A stretch of 64,000 bases of DNA from Quadrisphaera setariae (GCF_008041935.1 NZ_VKAC01000006.1:62001-126000), one strand, 5' to 3'. Counted from the stretch's first letter, positions 10,319-19,505 are shown. The notes: generated by a model not told the origin, from the letters alone. A program made the numbers and translations.

Positions 10319-12722
10319 GGGTGGACTCCTCGGGACGTCGGGTGGGTGGGCCGTCGGGGTCCGCCTCCTCGGCGGAGCGCACCACGGGGGGAGCGGGGCG
10401 TCGGCGGACGCGCAGGACGGTGCGCACCACCCCGCCGACGAAGACGAGGCCCGCGACACCGGCGGCGATCGCCACGCCCCGGCCCTCCCAGTCGGCGCGG
10501 ACGCGGACGCGGAGGTCCATGGGCGTCCCGATCTGGTTGCCCGCGGTGTCGGTGAGGTAGACCGTCACGGACGTGTCGCCGCTCGCCGCGGCCTTCACGG
10601 GGATCTGCGCGGGCTGCGTCGCCCCGGGAGCGATGGTCAGCTGCACCGGATCGCGGGGGATGAGGCGCAGGTTCCCCGAGCGCAGGTGCACGAGGACGGT
10701 GGCCGGCTGCGTCAGCGAGTTGCTCACGTTGACGGGCAGGTTGACCCGTGAGGAGATCACCGTGGTGGTGCTCCTCTTGACGATCTGCAGTGCACTGCGC
10801 AACCGCGTGGCCGTCTCGCCCAGTTCGTCGACCCCCTGCTGCCAGCCCTGCAGGTCCTCGCGCCACCCGAGCCCGGCGGCGGCGGTGGCCCTGCGCTCCA
10901 CCGGAGCCAGCAGCTCCTGGCGGCCCGTCGGGTCCTGCACGACGGGCGCCACGGTCCGGGCCGCGGCCACCGCGCTCTGCGCGTCGTTGAGCCCTCCTGC
11001 CGACAGGGGCGTCCCCGTGGGACCCGGCTCCGCCGACAGCGCCCGCGCCTGCGACACGTCGAAGGCGGCCGCGGTGGGCGGGGTGGCGAGGAGGTCGGGC
11101 AGGGAGGTCGCCCGCACCCAGGGAGCGGAGCTGACCGGACCGAGCACGGTCGCCATCGCCGAGGGGTCCGCGTCCCAGTCGCGGGGGAGGGCGAGCACCA
11201 CGCCGCCCCCGGCCGACGCCGACACCGCGGTGTCGGCGAGGAGCCGGGCGGTCGCCTCGGAGGGGTCCACCTGGGAGCCGTCAGCAGCGGCCGACGTCAG
11301 CAGCGACGAGGCAGCGGCGTCCACGAGCACCCCGGTGGCCGTGGCGGTGCTGCCGTCGGCGGTCCGCGTGGCCAGCGTCGCCGTCGAGGGGCCGGTCCCC
11401 CGGTCTGACACCGCTCCCGGCACGGACCTCGCGTCCACCAGCACCGCCGGGCCCGGGCCAGACCCCCCTGCGCTGCGCGCCGCGGCGGCGGACTCGGTGA
11501 CCAGCGGCTGCGGGGTGGCGGTGCCGAGGTCCGCCGGCCACAGCAGGGCCTGGTCGTCGTCGCCGTCCAGCGCGGCGCGCGACTGGGAGACGGCCAGCGC
11601 GAGCAGGTCGCTGGTGCCCGCGGCGCCGGTGGCCACCACGTCGGTGTCGCCGTGCGGCAGCACCACCGCCCTGCCCCCGGTGCGCGCGCGGAGCACGTCG
11701 AGCCACGCCTGGAGGTCGGGCGAGGTCTCGTCGGCCGTTCCGGTCGTGAGCTCGGGGGCGTCGCCCGTGCCACCCGCGGACGTCGGGTCCGCAGTGCTCG
11801 CCGTCGCCGGGGTGCTCGCAGCGCTGCCGGCGGTGGGCGACGCAGCGGCGCTCGCGGAGGCGCTGGCGCTGCTGCTCGGCGTGGCCCCCTGGCTGCTGGC
11901 GCTCCCGGTGGCGGTGGAGCTCTGCTCCTGGGCCGGCTGGGCGAACGGGCCGAGCAGGGCGGGGTCGACCACGAGGCTCGTCGACTGCAGGGACATGGCT
12001 GGCAGCAGGTCGCGCAGCCGGCCGAGCTGGTCCTCCACGCGCTGTTCGGGCAGCTGCCCCGTGCCCACGTCGGGTGCCCCGGCGGTGACCGGAGCCACCA
12101 CCGTCAGGGGAGCGGTCACCTGTGAGGCGCCCTGGGGCGCCCACACCACGAAGGAGCGCAGGGCCGCGAGGCGCTGCAGGGAGGAGTCGATGACGTCCAC
12201 GGTGACGCCCCGCGGTCCGAAGTCCGCGCCCAGCTGGAGCTGGTCGGCGTCCACGGTGAAGTCGACCTCCGTGCTCTCCCCCGGCTCCAGCGACCGTCCC
12301 ACCGGCTGCTCGGCGCCGTCGACGCCGGAGAACCTGTCCCCTCCCTGCACGCCCTCACCCGACGCCCACGCGTCGAGCGCGGCACGGCTGGAGAGCACCG
12401 GGGAGTTGACGAAGAGCCGCGCCCGGGCACCGGTCAGCGCGGTGGTGCTCGTGTTGGTGACCTGCACCCGGACCACCAGCTGCGACCCCGGCGTGAGCGC
12501 GGCACCGGCGCCCATCTGCTCCAGGTCCACGGCGATGCCGCTGGGACCCACCACCGAGGCGACGGACGCCAGCGCTGGTCCCGGGGCCGTCAGGGGCGCG
12601 GCGGCTGCGGGCGCCGCGACGGCGACCGGCCCCAGAGCCACCGCAGCGGTGCCGACGACGACCGCGAGCCGCCGCGACGACGGACGGGACCGGATGCCCC
12701 TCCGCACCACGTGGTCACCCAC
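10311..12722 (-). CDS. DUF6049 family secreted/membrane-anchored envelope protein
   Basis: 803-aa protein with an N-terminal signal peptide (RLAVVVGTAAVALGPVAVAAPAAAAP) and one C-terminal transmembrane helix (GVAIAAGVAGLVFVGGVVRTVL) followed by a short basic tail. The long middle is extracytoplasmic and includes Ser/Ala/Thr-rich stretches around residues 260-320. An Ig-like domain (SSRVNLPVNVSNSLTQPATVLVHL) precedes the last helix. The gene is conserved beside murJ in Actinobacteria (the Rv3909 position) and probably works with the flippase in the envelope; its biochemical role is not known to me. It overlaps the NUDIX gene upstream and murJ downstream by 8 bp each. Confidence 0.82.
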   Translation of the reverse strand: MGDHVVRRGIRSRPSSRRLAVVVGTAAVALGPVAVAAPAAAAPLTAPGPALASVASVVGPSGIAVDLEQMGAGAALTPGSQLVVRVQVTNTSTTALTGARARLFVNSPVLSSRAALDAWASGEGVQGGDRFSGVDGAEQPVGRSLEPGESTEVDFTVDADQLQLGADFGPRGVTVDVIDSSLQRLAALRSFVVWAPQGASQVTAPLTVVAPVTAGAPDVGTGQLPEQRVEDQLGRLRDLLPAMSLQSTSLVVDPALLGPFAQPAQEQSSTATGSASSQGATPSSSASASASAAASPTAGSAASTPATASTADPTSAGGTGDAPELTTGTADETSPDLQAWLDVLRARTGGRAVVLPHGDTDVVATGAAGTSDLLALAVSQSRAALDGDDDQALLWPADLGTATPQPLVTESAAAARSAGGSGPGPAVLVDARSVPGAVSDRGTGPSTATLATRTADGSTATATGVLVDAAASSLLTSAAADGSQVDPSEATARLLADTAVSASAGGGVVLALPRDWDADPSAMATVLGPVSSAPWVRATSLPDLLATPPTAAAFDVSQARALSAEPGPTGTPLSAGGLNDAQSAVAAARTVAPVVQDPTGRQELLAPVERRATAAAGLGWREDLQGWQQGVDELGETATRLRSALQIVKRSTTTVISSRVNLPVNVSNSLTQPATVLVHLRSGNLRLIPRDPVQLTIAPGATQPAQIPVKAAASGDTSVTVYLTDTAGNQIGTPMDLRVRVRADWEGRGVAIAAGVAGLVFVGGVVRTVLRVRRRPAPPVVRSAEEADPDGPPTRRPEESTRG

Positions 12723-13278
12723 CGCTGGCGAGCAGCGCGCTCGCGGCGCGCGCGATCCGGCGCTCGTTGGAGAACGCCAGCCGCTGCCCGAGCTGGGTGA
12801 CGGGCACCCAGGCCGCCTCGACGGCCTCCGCGTCGGGGTCGCCGTCCACGCTGATCGCTCCCCCCGTGGCCTCGAGCAGGTAGTGGTGGACGGTCTTGTG
12901 GATGCGCCGGCCCTCCGCGGAGAACCAGTAGTCGATGGTGCCGAGCTCCCCCACCACCACGCCGGTGATGCCGGTCTCCTCGGCCACCTCGCGGACGGCC
13001 GCCTCCTGGGGCGTCTCGGCGCCCTCCAGGTGCCCCTTGGGCAGGCACCACTCGAGGCGCCCGGCGCGGTTCAGCCGCGCGATGAGCGCCGCGCGGGCCT
13101 CGCCGGTGGAGGTCTCCACGACGATGCCGCCCGCTGAGACCTCCTCCACGGTGCGGCCACCGCCGCGCCACGGGGTCCGACCACCCCGTTCGGAGGGCCG
13201 CTGGCCCGGCCTGCCGCCGTCGCGACCGTCGTCGCGACGACGCCGTCCCGGCGTCGGACGACGATCGCCTGGGGCCAT
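12715..13278 (-). CDS. NUDIX hydrolase
   Basis: 187-aa NUDIX phosphohydrolase with a complete Nudix box, GHLEGAETPQEAAVREVAEETGI shortened here to its key residues G, the REVAEE helix and the closing hydrophobic G-I. An Arg/Gly-rich N-terminal extension of about 40 residues precedes the catalytic fold. It corresponds in position to mutT4 of M. tuberculosis, next to pcnA and the DUF6049-murJ pair. Its substrate (oxidised nucleotides or dinucleotide polyphosphates) cannot be read from sequence. ATG 13278 appears leaderless: TACAGT ends 7 nt upstream. The frame continues far upstream across pcnA but that part is antisense shadow. Confidence 0.88.
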   Translation of the reverse strand: MAPGDRRPTPGRRRRDDGRDGGRPGQRPSERGGRTPWRGGGRTVEEVSAGGIVVETSTGEARAALIARLNRAGRLEWCLPKGHLEGAETPQEAAVREVAEETGITGVVVGELGTIDYWFSAEGRRIHKTVHHYLLEATGGAISVDGDPDAEAVEAAWVPVTQLGQRLAFSNERRIARAASALLASGG

Positions 13279-13285
13279 GCGAGCC

Positions 13286-13291
13286 ACTGTA
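13286..13291 (-). promoter_or_regulatory. -10 element of a leaderless promoter for the NUDIX-DUF6049-murJ operon
   Basis: On the minus strand TACAGT (TANNNT) is followed by 7 nt and then the ATG at 13278, so transcription would start at or beside the start codon. The divergent pcnA start is 72 bp away, so this gap must hold both promoters. Confidence 0.5.
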
Positions 13292-13350
13292 ACTTCGCGA
13301 CCTCTGGCAGCCTTGACGCTCGTGCCGCGCCTCGCCAGTGGATCCGCGTC

Positions 13351-14892
13351 GTGACCGACCACGCAGACCCGACCCCGGACGACAGCCACCCCTCCCCCGG
13401 TGGCGGAGGGCGTCGGGAGCGCTCGGACGCCCACCTCGCCGCTGAGCGCCGCGTGCTCGACGACCTCGCCCGGGTGGCTCCCGCGGCCGCCGAGCTGGGC
13501 CGCCGCTTCGCCGCCGCCGGCCACGAGCTGGCCCTCGTCGGCGGCTCCGTGCGCGACGCCCTGCTGTCCCGCCTGGGCGGTGAGGGCGAGTTCGACCTCG
13601 ACTTCGCCACCTCCGCGCGCCCCGAGCAGACCGAGCGGCTCCTGGCCTCCTGGGGCAGCGCCACGTGGGACGCCGGCCGCGCCTTCGGCACCATCGGCGC
13701 CCGGCGCGGCCCCGTGGTGGTGGAGGTGACCACCTACCGCTCCGACGTCTACGACCCGGAGAGCCGCAAGCCCGTCGTCGCGTTCGGCGACACCCTCGAC
13801 GGCGACCTCTCCCGCCGCGACTTCACCGTCAACGCCATGGCGCTGCGCCTCCCCGACGGCGTCTTCGAGGACCCCTTCGGCGGGCTCGACGACCTCGCCG
13901 CCGGCTACCTGCGCACCCCCGTCGCCGCCGAGCGCTCCTTCGACGACGACCCGCTGCGCATGATGCGCGGCGCCCGCTTCGCCGCCCAGCTCGGGTTCGA
14001 CCTCGCACCCGAGGCGCTCGCGGCCGCCTCGGCCATGGCCGAGCGGCTCTCCATCGTGTCCGCGGAGCGGGTCCAGGCGGAGCTGGTGAAGCTGCTGCGC
14101 GCCGTCGACCCCGTACCGGGGCTGCGGGTGCTGGTCGACGCCGGCCTGGCGGCCGTGGTGCTGCCGGAGCTGCCGGCCCTGCAGCTGGAGGTGGACGAGC
14201 ACCACCGCCACAAGGACGTCTACGAGCACTCCCTCACGGTGCTGCGCCAGGCCATCGAGCTGGAGCCGCAGTACGAGCTCGACACCGACGGACCCGACGT
14301 GGTGCTGCGCCTGGCGGCCCTCCTGCACGACATCGGCAAGCCGCCGACGCGGCGCTTCGAGCCCGGGGGCGGCGTGAGCTTCCACCACCACGAGGTGGTC
14401 GGCGCCAAGATGACGGCCCGTCGGCTGAAGGCGCTGAAGTTCGACAAGGAGACCACCAAGCAGGTGGCCCGGCTCGTGGAGCTGCACCTGCGGTTCCACG
14501 GGTACGGCGGCGGGCAGTGGACCGACTCGGCGGTGCGCCGCTACGTCACGGACGCCGGCCCGCTGCTCCCCCGCCTGCACGCGCTCACGCGCGCTGACTC
14601 CACCACGCGCAACAAGCGCCGCGCCGACCAGCTCCAGCGCACCTACGACGAGCTCGAGGTCCGCATCGCCGCCATCCGCGAGCAGGAGCAGCTCGACGCG
14701 GTCCGCCCCGAGCTGGACGGCGCCGCCATCATGCGGCTGCTCGGCATCAAGCCCGGTCCGGTGGTGGGCCGCGCCTACAAGCACATGCTCCAGGTGCGCC
14801 TCGATGACGGGATCCTCGGCGAGGACGCCGCGCGCGAGCAGCTGCTCCGGTGGTGGGCCGAGCAGCCCGAGTCACAGACGCCTGACGCCTGA
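13351..14892 (+). CDS. pcnA: CCA tRNA nucleotidyltransferase
   Basis: 513-aa enzyme that adds or repairs the 3' CCA end of tRNA. Visible are the class II nucleotidyltransferase head LVGGSVRDALLSRLGG, the catalytic carboxylates in EFDLDFATSA, RRDFTVNAMALRLPDG, and the C-terminal HD-type domain LLHDIGKPPTRRF with FHHHEVVGAK. It starts at GTG 13351. Gene position opposite the NUDIX gene matches pcnA in other actinobacteria. A perfect hairpin follows 38 bp after the stop. Confidence 0.94.
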   Translation: MTDHADPTPDDSHPSPGGGGRRERSDAHLAAERRVLDDLARVAPAAAELGRRFAAAGHELALVGGSVRDALLSRLGGEGEFDLDFATSARPEQTERLLASWGSATWDAGRAFGTIGARRGPVVVEVTTYRSDVYDPESRKPVVAFGDTLDGDLSRRDFTVNAMALRLPDGVFEDPFGGLDDLAAGYLRTPVAAERSFDDDPLRMMRGARFAAQLGFDLAPEALAAASAMAERLSIVSAERVQAELVKLLRAVDPVPGLRVLVDAGLAAVVLPELPALQLEVDEHHRHKDVYEHSLTVLRQAIELEPQYELDTDGPDVVLRLAALLHDIGKPPTRRFEPGGGVSFHHHEVVGAKMTARRLKALKFDKETTKQVARLVELHLRFHGYGGGQWTDSAVRRYVTDAGPLLPRLHALTRADSTTRNKRRADQLQRTYDELEVRIAAIREQEQLDAVRPELDGAAIMRLLGIKPGPVVGRAYKHMLQVRLDDGILGEDAAREQLLRWWAEQPESQTPDA

Positions 14893-14929
14893 CGGACGCT
14901 CGTCGCGACGAGGACGGGGCCAGCGGTCA

Positions 14930-14967
14930 GGAAGGGCCGACGTTCCCCGTGGAACGTCGGCCCTTCC
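14930..14967 (+). terminator. pcnA terminator hairpin containing a parS-like core
   Basis: Perfect 17-bp stem (14930-14946 and 14951-14967) with a 4-nt CCGT loop. The apex spells GTTCCCCGTGGAAC (14942-14955), one base away from the palindrome GTTCCACGTGGAAC, so the site may double as a ParB-binding element. The remainder of the gap to 15132 shows only the GGAGGT ribosome-binding site of the next gene. Confidence 0.75.
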
Positions 14968-15132
14968 AGCACCCGACCGCCGCGCGATCCCAGCTGCGCG
15001 CACCGTCGTCCTGATCTGTCCGCGTGACGACGTGCGCTCCCGGCTCAAGGGCCGCGGGGGAGACGTCGAGGAGCAGGGCAGGGCACATCACGTCGAACCT
15101 CTCGGCGCCCGCCCGAGACGGAGGTTCCGACG

Positions 15133-16053
15133 GTGCAGCCCCATCCCTCAGACGCGCTCGAGGTCGGTCCCGACGGTCTGGTCCACCCGCTCCTCCCGCT
15201 GCCCCGGCGGAGCGGGCTGGCCTCGGCGGAGGTGCTGGAGCGCCACCGGGTCACCGAGCACGGTGACCCGGACGGACCCGTCCTGCTCCTGGCCCACGGC
15301 TTCGGCGCCGGCCAGGCGGCCTGGAGCCGGCTGCTCCCCCATTTCCCCCACCACCGCGTCATCACCTTCGACCACCTCGGCTCGGGGTCCACGGACGTCG
15401 CGGTCTTCGACCACGAGCGGCACTCCACCCTCACGGGGTACGCCGAGGACGTCCTGGACGTCTGCGGCGCCCTGGACCTGGAGGGCGTCACCTTCGTCGG
15501 CCACTCGGTCAGCTCGATGATCGGCGTCCTCGCGGCGGCGTCCGCACCGGAGCGCTTCTCCTCGCTGGTCCTCGTGGCACCCTCACCGCGCTACGTCGAC
15601 GACCCGTCGACTGACTACGTGGGCGGCTTCTCCCTCGAAGACATCACCGAGCTGCTCGCATCGCTCGACAGCAACTACTACGCGTGGTCCGCGGCGATGG
15701 CCCCTGTGGTGATGGGAACCCCTGGAGCGCCCGAGCTGGGCGGTGAGCTCACCGAGAGCTTCCTGGGGACCCACCCGGACGCTGCGCACACCTTTGCCAG
15801 GGCCATCTTCCTGTCCGACACGCGTGCGGTGCTCCCCCGTGTCAGCGCTCCAGCGCTGGTCCTGCAGTGCCGGCACGACGCCCTGGCCCCCGAGCAGGTC
15901 GGGCGCAGCACCGCAGAGGCGCTGCCCGCCGGCGAGCTCGTGCACCTGGACGCCACCGGGCACTGCCCGCACATCAGCGCCCCGGCGGAGACCGCGGCCG
16001 CGGTCCACCGCTTCCTCGGAGCGCTCGAGGTCCGCCAGACCAGTGCGGCATGA
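15133..16053 (+). CDS. rsbQ: RsbQ-type alpha/beta hydrolase (KAI2/D14 receptor family)
   Basis: 306-aa alpha/beta hydrolase closely resembling B. subtilis RsbQ, the energy-stress partner of the PAS-phosphatase RsbP and a relative of plant karrikin/strigolactone receptors. The catalytic triad is visible as S125 (GHSVSS), D249 (CRHDALAP) and H277 (ATGHCPHIS); its spacing (124 and 28) agrees with RsbQ as I recall it (S96, D219, H247). FSSLVLVAPSPRYVDDP and DYVGGFSLEDI also match the family. An N-terminal extension of about 30 residues is unusual. SD GGAGGT stands 7 nt before GTG 15133. The stop overlaps the next start (ATGA), so it is co-translated with a PAS-GGDEF-EAL protein and probably feeds a signal to that PAS domain. 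Confidence 0.85.
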   Translation: MQPHPSDALEVGPDGLVHPLLPLPRRSGLASAEVLERHRVTEHGDPDGPVLLLAHGFGAGQAAWSRLLPHFPHHRVITFDHLGSGSTDVAVFDHERHSTLTGYAEDVLDVCGALDLEGVTFVGHSVSSMIGVLAAASAPERFSSLVLVAPSPRYVDDPSTDYVGGFSLEDITELLASLDSNYYAWSAAMAPVVMGTPGAPELGGELTESFLGTHPDAAHTFARAIFLSDTRAVLPRVSAPALVLQCRHDALAPEQVGRSTAEALPAGELVHLDATGHCPHISAPAETAAAVHRFLGALEVRQTSAA

Positions 16054-17927
16054 GCAGAGCGCGGGCGGTCCCGCTCCAGCTGGTGCCGGACCTCGGAGCG
16101 GGAGCGCCTGGCCCCGCCCCGCGCGCTGACGACGTGGTGGTCCCCGTGGAACCGTCTCCTTCGCCCACCGTCGTCGACCGCTGGGACAGGTCGCCGTGCC
16201 CCCAGCTGGTGCTCGACCCCACGGCGACCACGGTGCTCGCTGCCAACCAGACCTTCTGGGACTGGACCGGGCTGGAGCGCCCCGCAGTGCTGGGGACCTC
16301 CTTCGCCCGCCTGCTGCCCGTCGGCGACCGCATCCTGTGGTCCACCCACTGCTTGCCGAAGCTCGAGGCCGCTGGACGCGTGGACGAGATCTCCGTGGAG
16401 GTCGTCGGGAGCGGTGGCCAGCGGCGAGCCGCCTTCCTGACTGCGTCGCGCAGCGGTGCCGGACTCGATGAGCACGTGCTCGTGGCCCTGTTCGGAGCGG
16501 CGGAGCGGCGCCGGTACGAAGAGGACCTCCTCGCCTCGAAGCGCCGCGCCGAGGCCTCCGAGGCCCAGCGAGCACGCGCTGAGGCGCGCCTGCAGCACCT
16601 GGCCGAGCACGACTCCGTCACCGGGCTGCTCAACCGCCGTGGCCTGCACGCCGCGCTCCTGGCGTCGCTCGCCAGCGGCGAGACCGCGGCGGGGCCGGCG
16701 GGAGCGGCGGACTCGACCACGCGCCGGCTGGTGGTCTTCTTCATCGACCTCGACGGCTTCAAGCAGGTCAACGACAGCACCGGCCACGCCGGTGGCGATG
16801 CGCTGCTCGCGAAGGTCGCCGAGCGCCTGCGCGCCACCGTGCGCCCAGAGGCCGCGCTCGCGCGCTTCGCAGGTGACGAGTTCGTGCTGCTCGACGCGAT
16901 GCCCGCCGGTGGGGAGGGGGCCGTCCTGGAGGAGGTCTGCCAGCGCATCCTCGCAGCCCTGGCCCAGCCGGTGGTCATCAGCGGTGTCGAGGTGGTCGTC
17001 TCAGCGAGCATCGGCGTAGCGCGTGCGGCGGACTGCGCTGCGCCGGCAGGGGCCGTCGGCCCGGAGGAGCAGGCCGAGGCCCTGCTGCACCGCGCGGACG
17101 CGGCGATGTACGCCGTGAAGCGCGGTGGCCGCGGCGGATGGCGGATCCACGACCCCGGTGCCTCGGACCCCGCGGCCGACCGCCTGCGCCTGCTGGAGCA
17201 GCTGAGGCACGGCATCGCCGACGGCCAGCTGCGCCTGCACCACCAGCCACGGGTCGACCTGGCCAGCGGACGCACCACCGGGGTGGAGGCGCTCGTCCGC
17301 TGGCAGCACCCCGAGCGCGGTCTGCTGCCCCCGGCCGAGTTCATCGAGGTGGCCGAGGAGTCCGGCCTGGTCCGAGAGCTGGGCGCCTGGGTGCTCGAGG
17401 CGGCCGTCGCACAGGCCGCCGCGTGGAACGCGTCCGGGCGGAGCCTGGAGGTCAGCGTCAACGTCTCGGCCCGGCAGCTCGCTGACCCCGACCTGTCCTC
17501 GACCGTGGCCACCGCTCTGGCCCGGCACGGCGTGCCCGCCTCCCAGCTGGTGCTGGAGATCACCGAGACCGCCCTGATGCTGGACCCCGTCGCCGCCGCC
17601 ACCACGCTGCGCCGCCTCGCCGACCTGGGCACGCGGATCGCTGTGGACGACTTCGGGACCGGGTACGCCAGCCTCACCTACCTCCGCCGCTTCCCGGTGC
17701 ACGAGCTGAAGGTCGACAAGTCCTTCGTCGACGGGGTGGCGCGGGACTCTGGCGACCGCGCGATCGTCGCGACCTGCCTCCAGCTGGCGCACGCCCTCGG
17801 GCTCACCAGCGTGGCGGAGGGCGTCGAGACCCGCGAACAGCGGGACGCCCTGGCAGAGCTGGGGTGCCACGTCGTCCAGGGCTACCTGTTCGGGCGCCCG
17901 GTGCCGGCCGAGCTGCTGGCGCCCTGA
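16050..17927 (+). CDS. PAS-GGDEF-EAL cyclic-di-GMP signalling protein
   Basis: 625-aa cytoplasmic protein. A PAS domain lies at about residues 45-150 (LVLDPTATTVLAANQTFWDWTG), a short coiled coil at 150-185 (RRRYEEDLLASKRRAEASEAQ), a GGDEF domain at about 190-365 and an EAL domain at 375-620. The diguanylate cyclase signature reads ARFAGDEF, so the first Gly is Ala. The EAL domain keeps EALVRW, NVSARQ, EITETAL, DDFGTGY, the K in ELKVDKSF and AEGVE, the residues needed for phosphodiesterase activity. No membrane segment is present, so sensing is probably through the PAS domain. The start ATG overlaps the stop of the RsbQ-like gene, and GTTCCCCGTGGAAC-like sequence recurs inside it at 16139. 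Confidence 0.92.
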   Translation: MSRARAVPLQLVPDLGAGAPGPAPRADDVVVPVEPSPSPTVVDRWDRSPCPQLVLDPTATTVLAANQTFWDWTGLERPAVLGTSFARLLPVGDRILWSTHCLPKLEAAGRVDEISVEVVGSGGQRRAAFLTASRSGAGLDEHVLVALFGAAERRRYEEDLLASKRRAEASEAQRARAEARLQHLAEHDSVTGLLNRRGLHAALLASLASGETAAGPAGAADSTTRRLVVFFIDLDGFKQVNDSTGHAGGDALLAKVAERLRATVRPEAALARFAGDEFVLLDAMPAGGEGAVLEEVCQRILAALAQPVVISGVEVVVSASIGVARAADCAAPAGAVGPEEQAEALLHRADAAMYAVKRGGRGGWRIHDPGASDPAADRLRLLEQLRHGIADGQLRLHHQPRVDLASGRTTGVEALVRWQHPERGLLPPAEFIEVAEESGLVRELGAWVLEAAVAQAAAWNASGRSLEVSVNVSARQLADPDLSSTVATALARHGVPASQLVLEITETALMLDPVAAATTLRRLADLGTRIAVDDFGTGYASLTYLRRFPVHELKVDKSFVDGVARDSGDRAIVATCLQLAHALGLTSVAEGVETREQRDALAELGCHVVQGYLFGRPVPAELLAP

Positions 17928-17942
17928 CCCTGCTCCGGACCG

Positions 17943-17981
17943 GGTGGTCCGTTCCACGTGTTCCCCGTGGAACGGACCACC
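17943..17981. terminator. Bidirectional hairpin with parS-like sequence
   Basis: Perfect 15-bp inverted repeat (17943-17957 and 17967-17981) with a 9-nt loop between two convergent genes. It also contains GTTCCCCGTGGAAC at 17960-17973, identical to the site at 14942 and one base from GTTCCACGTGGAAC. Confidence 0.8.
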
Positions 17982-18016
17982 GGGAGTCACGAGCCGTGGT
18001 GTCGTGTGCGGTGCCC

Positions 18017-19387
18017 TCAGGCCGCGCGGGTGGCCCGGCGGCTCGAGGTCGCGCTGAGCGCCGCCACCGCCACCCACCACACGGCGAGCGCCGCGAGCAC
18101 CGGTGCGGAGTAGCCGTCCACGGGGAGCACCAGCGCGGCGAGGCCGGCGGCCGCGACGGTCGCCGCGTTGGTCAGCACGTCGTAGAGCACGAACACCCGG
18201 CCGCGGAAGCCGTCGTCCACGCCGGTCTGCACGAGGGTGTCCACGGAGATCTTCACGCTCTGTGCCGTCAGTCCGAGGACGCCAGCGGCCACCACGAGAG
18301 CCGTCGCGCCCGGGGCGGTCACCAGGGCCAGGGGAGCGGCCGCCGAGGCCGCGGCTGCGACCACCGCCCACCGCTGCGGTCCCAGCCGCTTCGCGGCCAC
18401 CGGTGTCAGAGCTGCAGCGAGTGCGAACCCCAGCCCCGACGACAGCGTCACCGCACCTACGAGCGCCGTCGCGGCGAGCAGACCGGAGGTGCCGCCCGTG
18501 GAACCGGCGGCCGCCGCGCTGGTGGAGGGGCCCCCGCTGACGGCGGTCCGCGCGTACAGCAGCGACAGCACCAGCGCGACGCCGTACCCCAGGCGGTGGG
18601 CGCCGATCAGGAGCAGCGCCCGCCCCGCCGTCCGGCGCTCGCGCAGGTGGCGCAGTGCTCCCACGAGGTCGCGCTCGGGTCGGGTGTGCTGGGCGACGTC
18701 CTCCGCTCCGGGGCCGAGCTCGTCTCGCCCGATGCGCAGCGCGACGCCACACGCTGCCGCGCACAGCAGCACGGTGGCCAGCAGGAGGCGAGCGTCGCCG
18801 TCGTCGCCCAGCCCGACGAGGGGGTGCACGGCCAGGGCCAGCGCCCCGGCGGCCAGCGCGGTGGCGCTGCCCGCGGTCGGGACGACGGCGTTGGCGGCCA
18901 CGAGGTCGCGCGCCGGCAGCACCCGCGGCAGCGAGGCTGACAGCGCGGCGAGCAGCAGGCGGTTCACGGAGAGGTAGGCCAGGGCCACCACGAGCACCGC
19001 CACCGGTGGGCCGGCGACCACGGCGAGCGCCGCTGCCGCGGCGAGCGCGGCGCGAGCTGCCGACGCCACCACGAGCACCTGGCGGCGGCGGAACCTGTCG
19101 AGCACGGCCGCGGCCCACGGCCCGACGATCGTGAAGGGCAGGAGCAGCACCGCCATGGCTCCCGCGATGGCGGCGGGAGAGGCGGCCCGCTCGGGGGAGA
19201 GCAGCACGAAGGACGCCAGCGCCGCCTGCAGCACGCCATCGCCGGCCTGCCCCAGCAGGCGCACCATCACGAGGCGACGCGCGCCCGGGGCGCGGAAGAC
19301 CGCGGCCGCTCCGGCGAGCAGACCCGACGTCGCAGCCGTCGACCGCTGGCGGCCCTGTGCCCCTGAGGGGGCCGTGTCACCGCTCAT
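18017..19387 (-). CDS. MFS-type membrane transporter
   Basis: 456-aa polytopic membrane protein with about 12 hydrophobic helices, very Ala/Leu/Val-rich. It carries the MFS loop motif between helices 2 and 3 (LDRFRRRQVLVVAS) and a repeat-like second half (FALAAALTPVAAKRLGPQRW). No substrate can be assigned; drug or metabolite efflux is the usual guess for this class. ATG 19387 is taken because GAGG lies 9 nt upstream; the frame extends to 19465 without a convincing start. It converges on the PAS-GGDEF-EAL gene. Confidence 0.8.
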   Translation of the reverse strand: MSGDTAPSGAQGRQRSTAATSGLLAGAAAVFRAPGARRLVMVRLLGQAGDGVLQAALASFVLLSPERAASPAAIAGAMAVLLLPFTIVGPWAAAVLDRFRRRQVLVVASAARAALAAAAALAVVAGPPVAVLVVALAYLSVNRLLLAALSASLPRVLPARDLVAANAVVPTAGSATALAAGALALAVHPLVGLGDDGDARLLLATVLLCAAACGVALRIGRDELGPGAEDVAQHTRPERDLVGALRHLRERRTAGRALLLIGAHRLGYGVALVLSLLYARTAVSGGPSTSAAAAGSTGGTSGLLAATALVGAVTLSSGLGFALAAALTPVAAKRLGPQRWAVVAAAASAAAPLALVTAPGATALVVAAGVLGLTAQSVKISVDTLVQTGVDDGFRGRVFVLYDVLTNAATVAAAGLAALVLPVDGYSAPVLAALAVWWVAVAALSATSSRRATRAA

Positions 19388-19448
19388 GCGTCCAAGCCTC
19401 GCCGATGCGGTGCTGCCGGCGTCCCACGGGCTCGACGGGCGCGCGCTG

Positions 19449-19462
19449 GTTCCACGTCGAAC
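19449..19462. promoter_or_regulatory. parS-like 14-mer upstream of the MFS gene
   Basis: GTTCCACGTCGAAC differs at one position from GTTCCACGTGGAAC and is intergenic, between the MFS start (19387) and the ino1 terminator. Proposed ParB site, or operator of the MFS gene. Confidence 0.4.
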
Positions 19463-19505
19463 CACGCACCCCGTCCGCCCCGAGCGCCGGTGGGGGGCCC
19501 GGACG

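Noticed and set aside
13279-14784. Upstream extension of the NUDIX frame over pcnA
   Set aside because: It is antisense shadow of pcnA; a leaderless promoter and ATG at 13278 explain the start.
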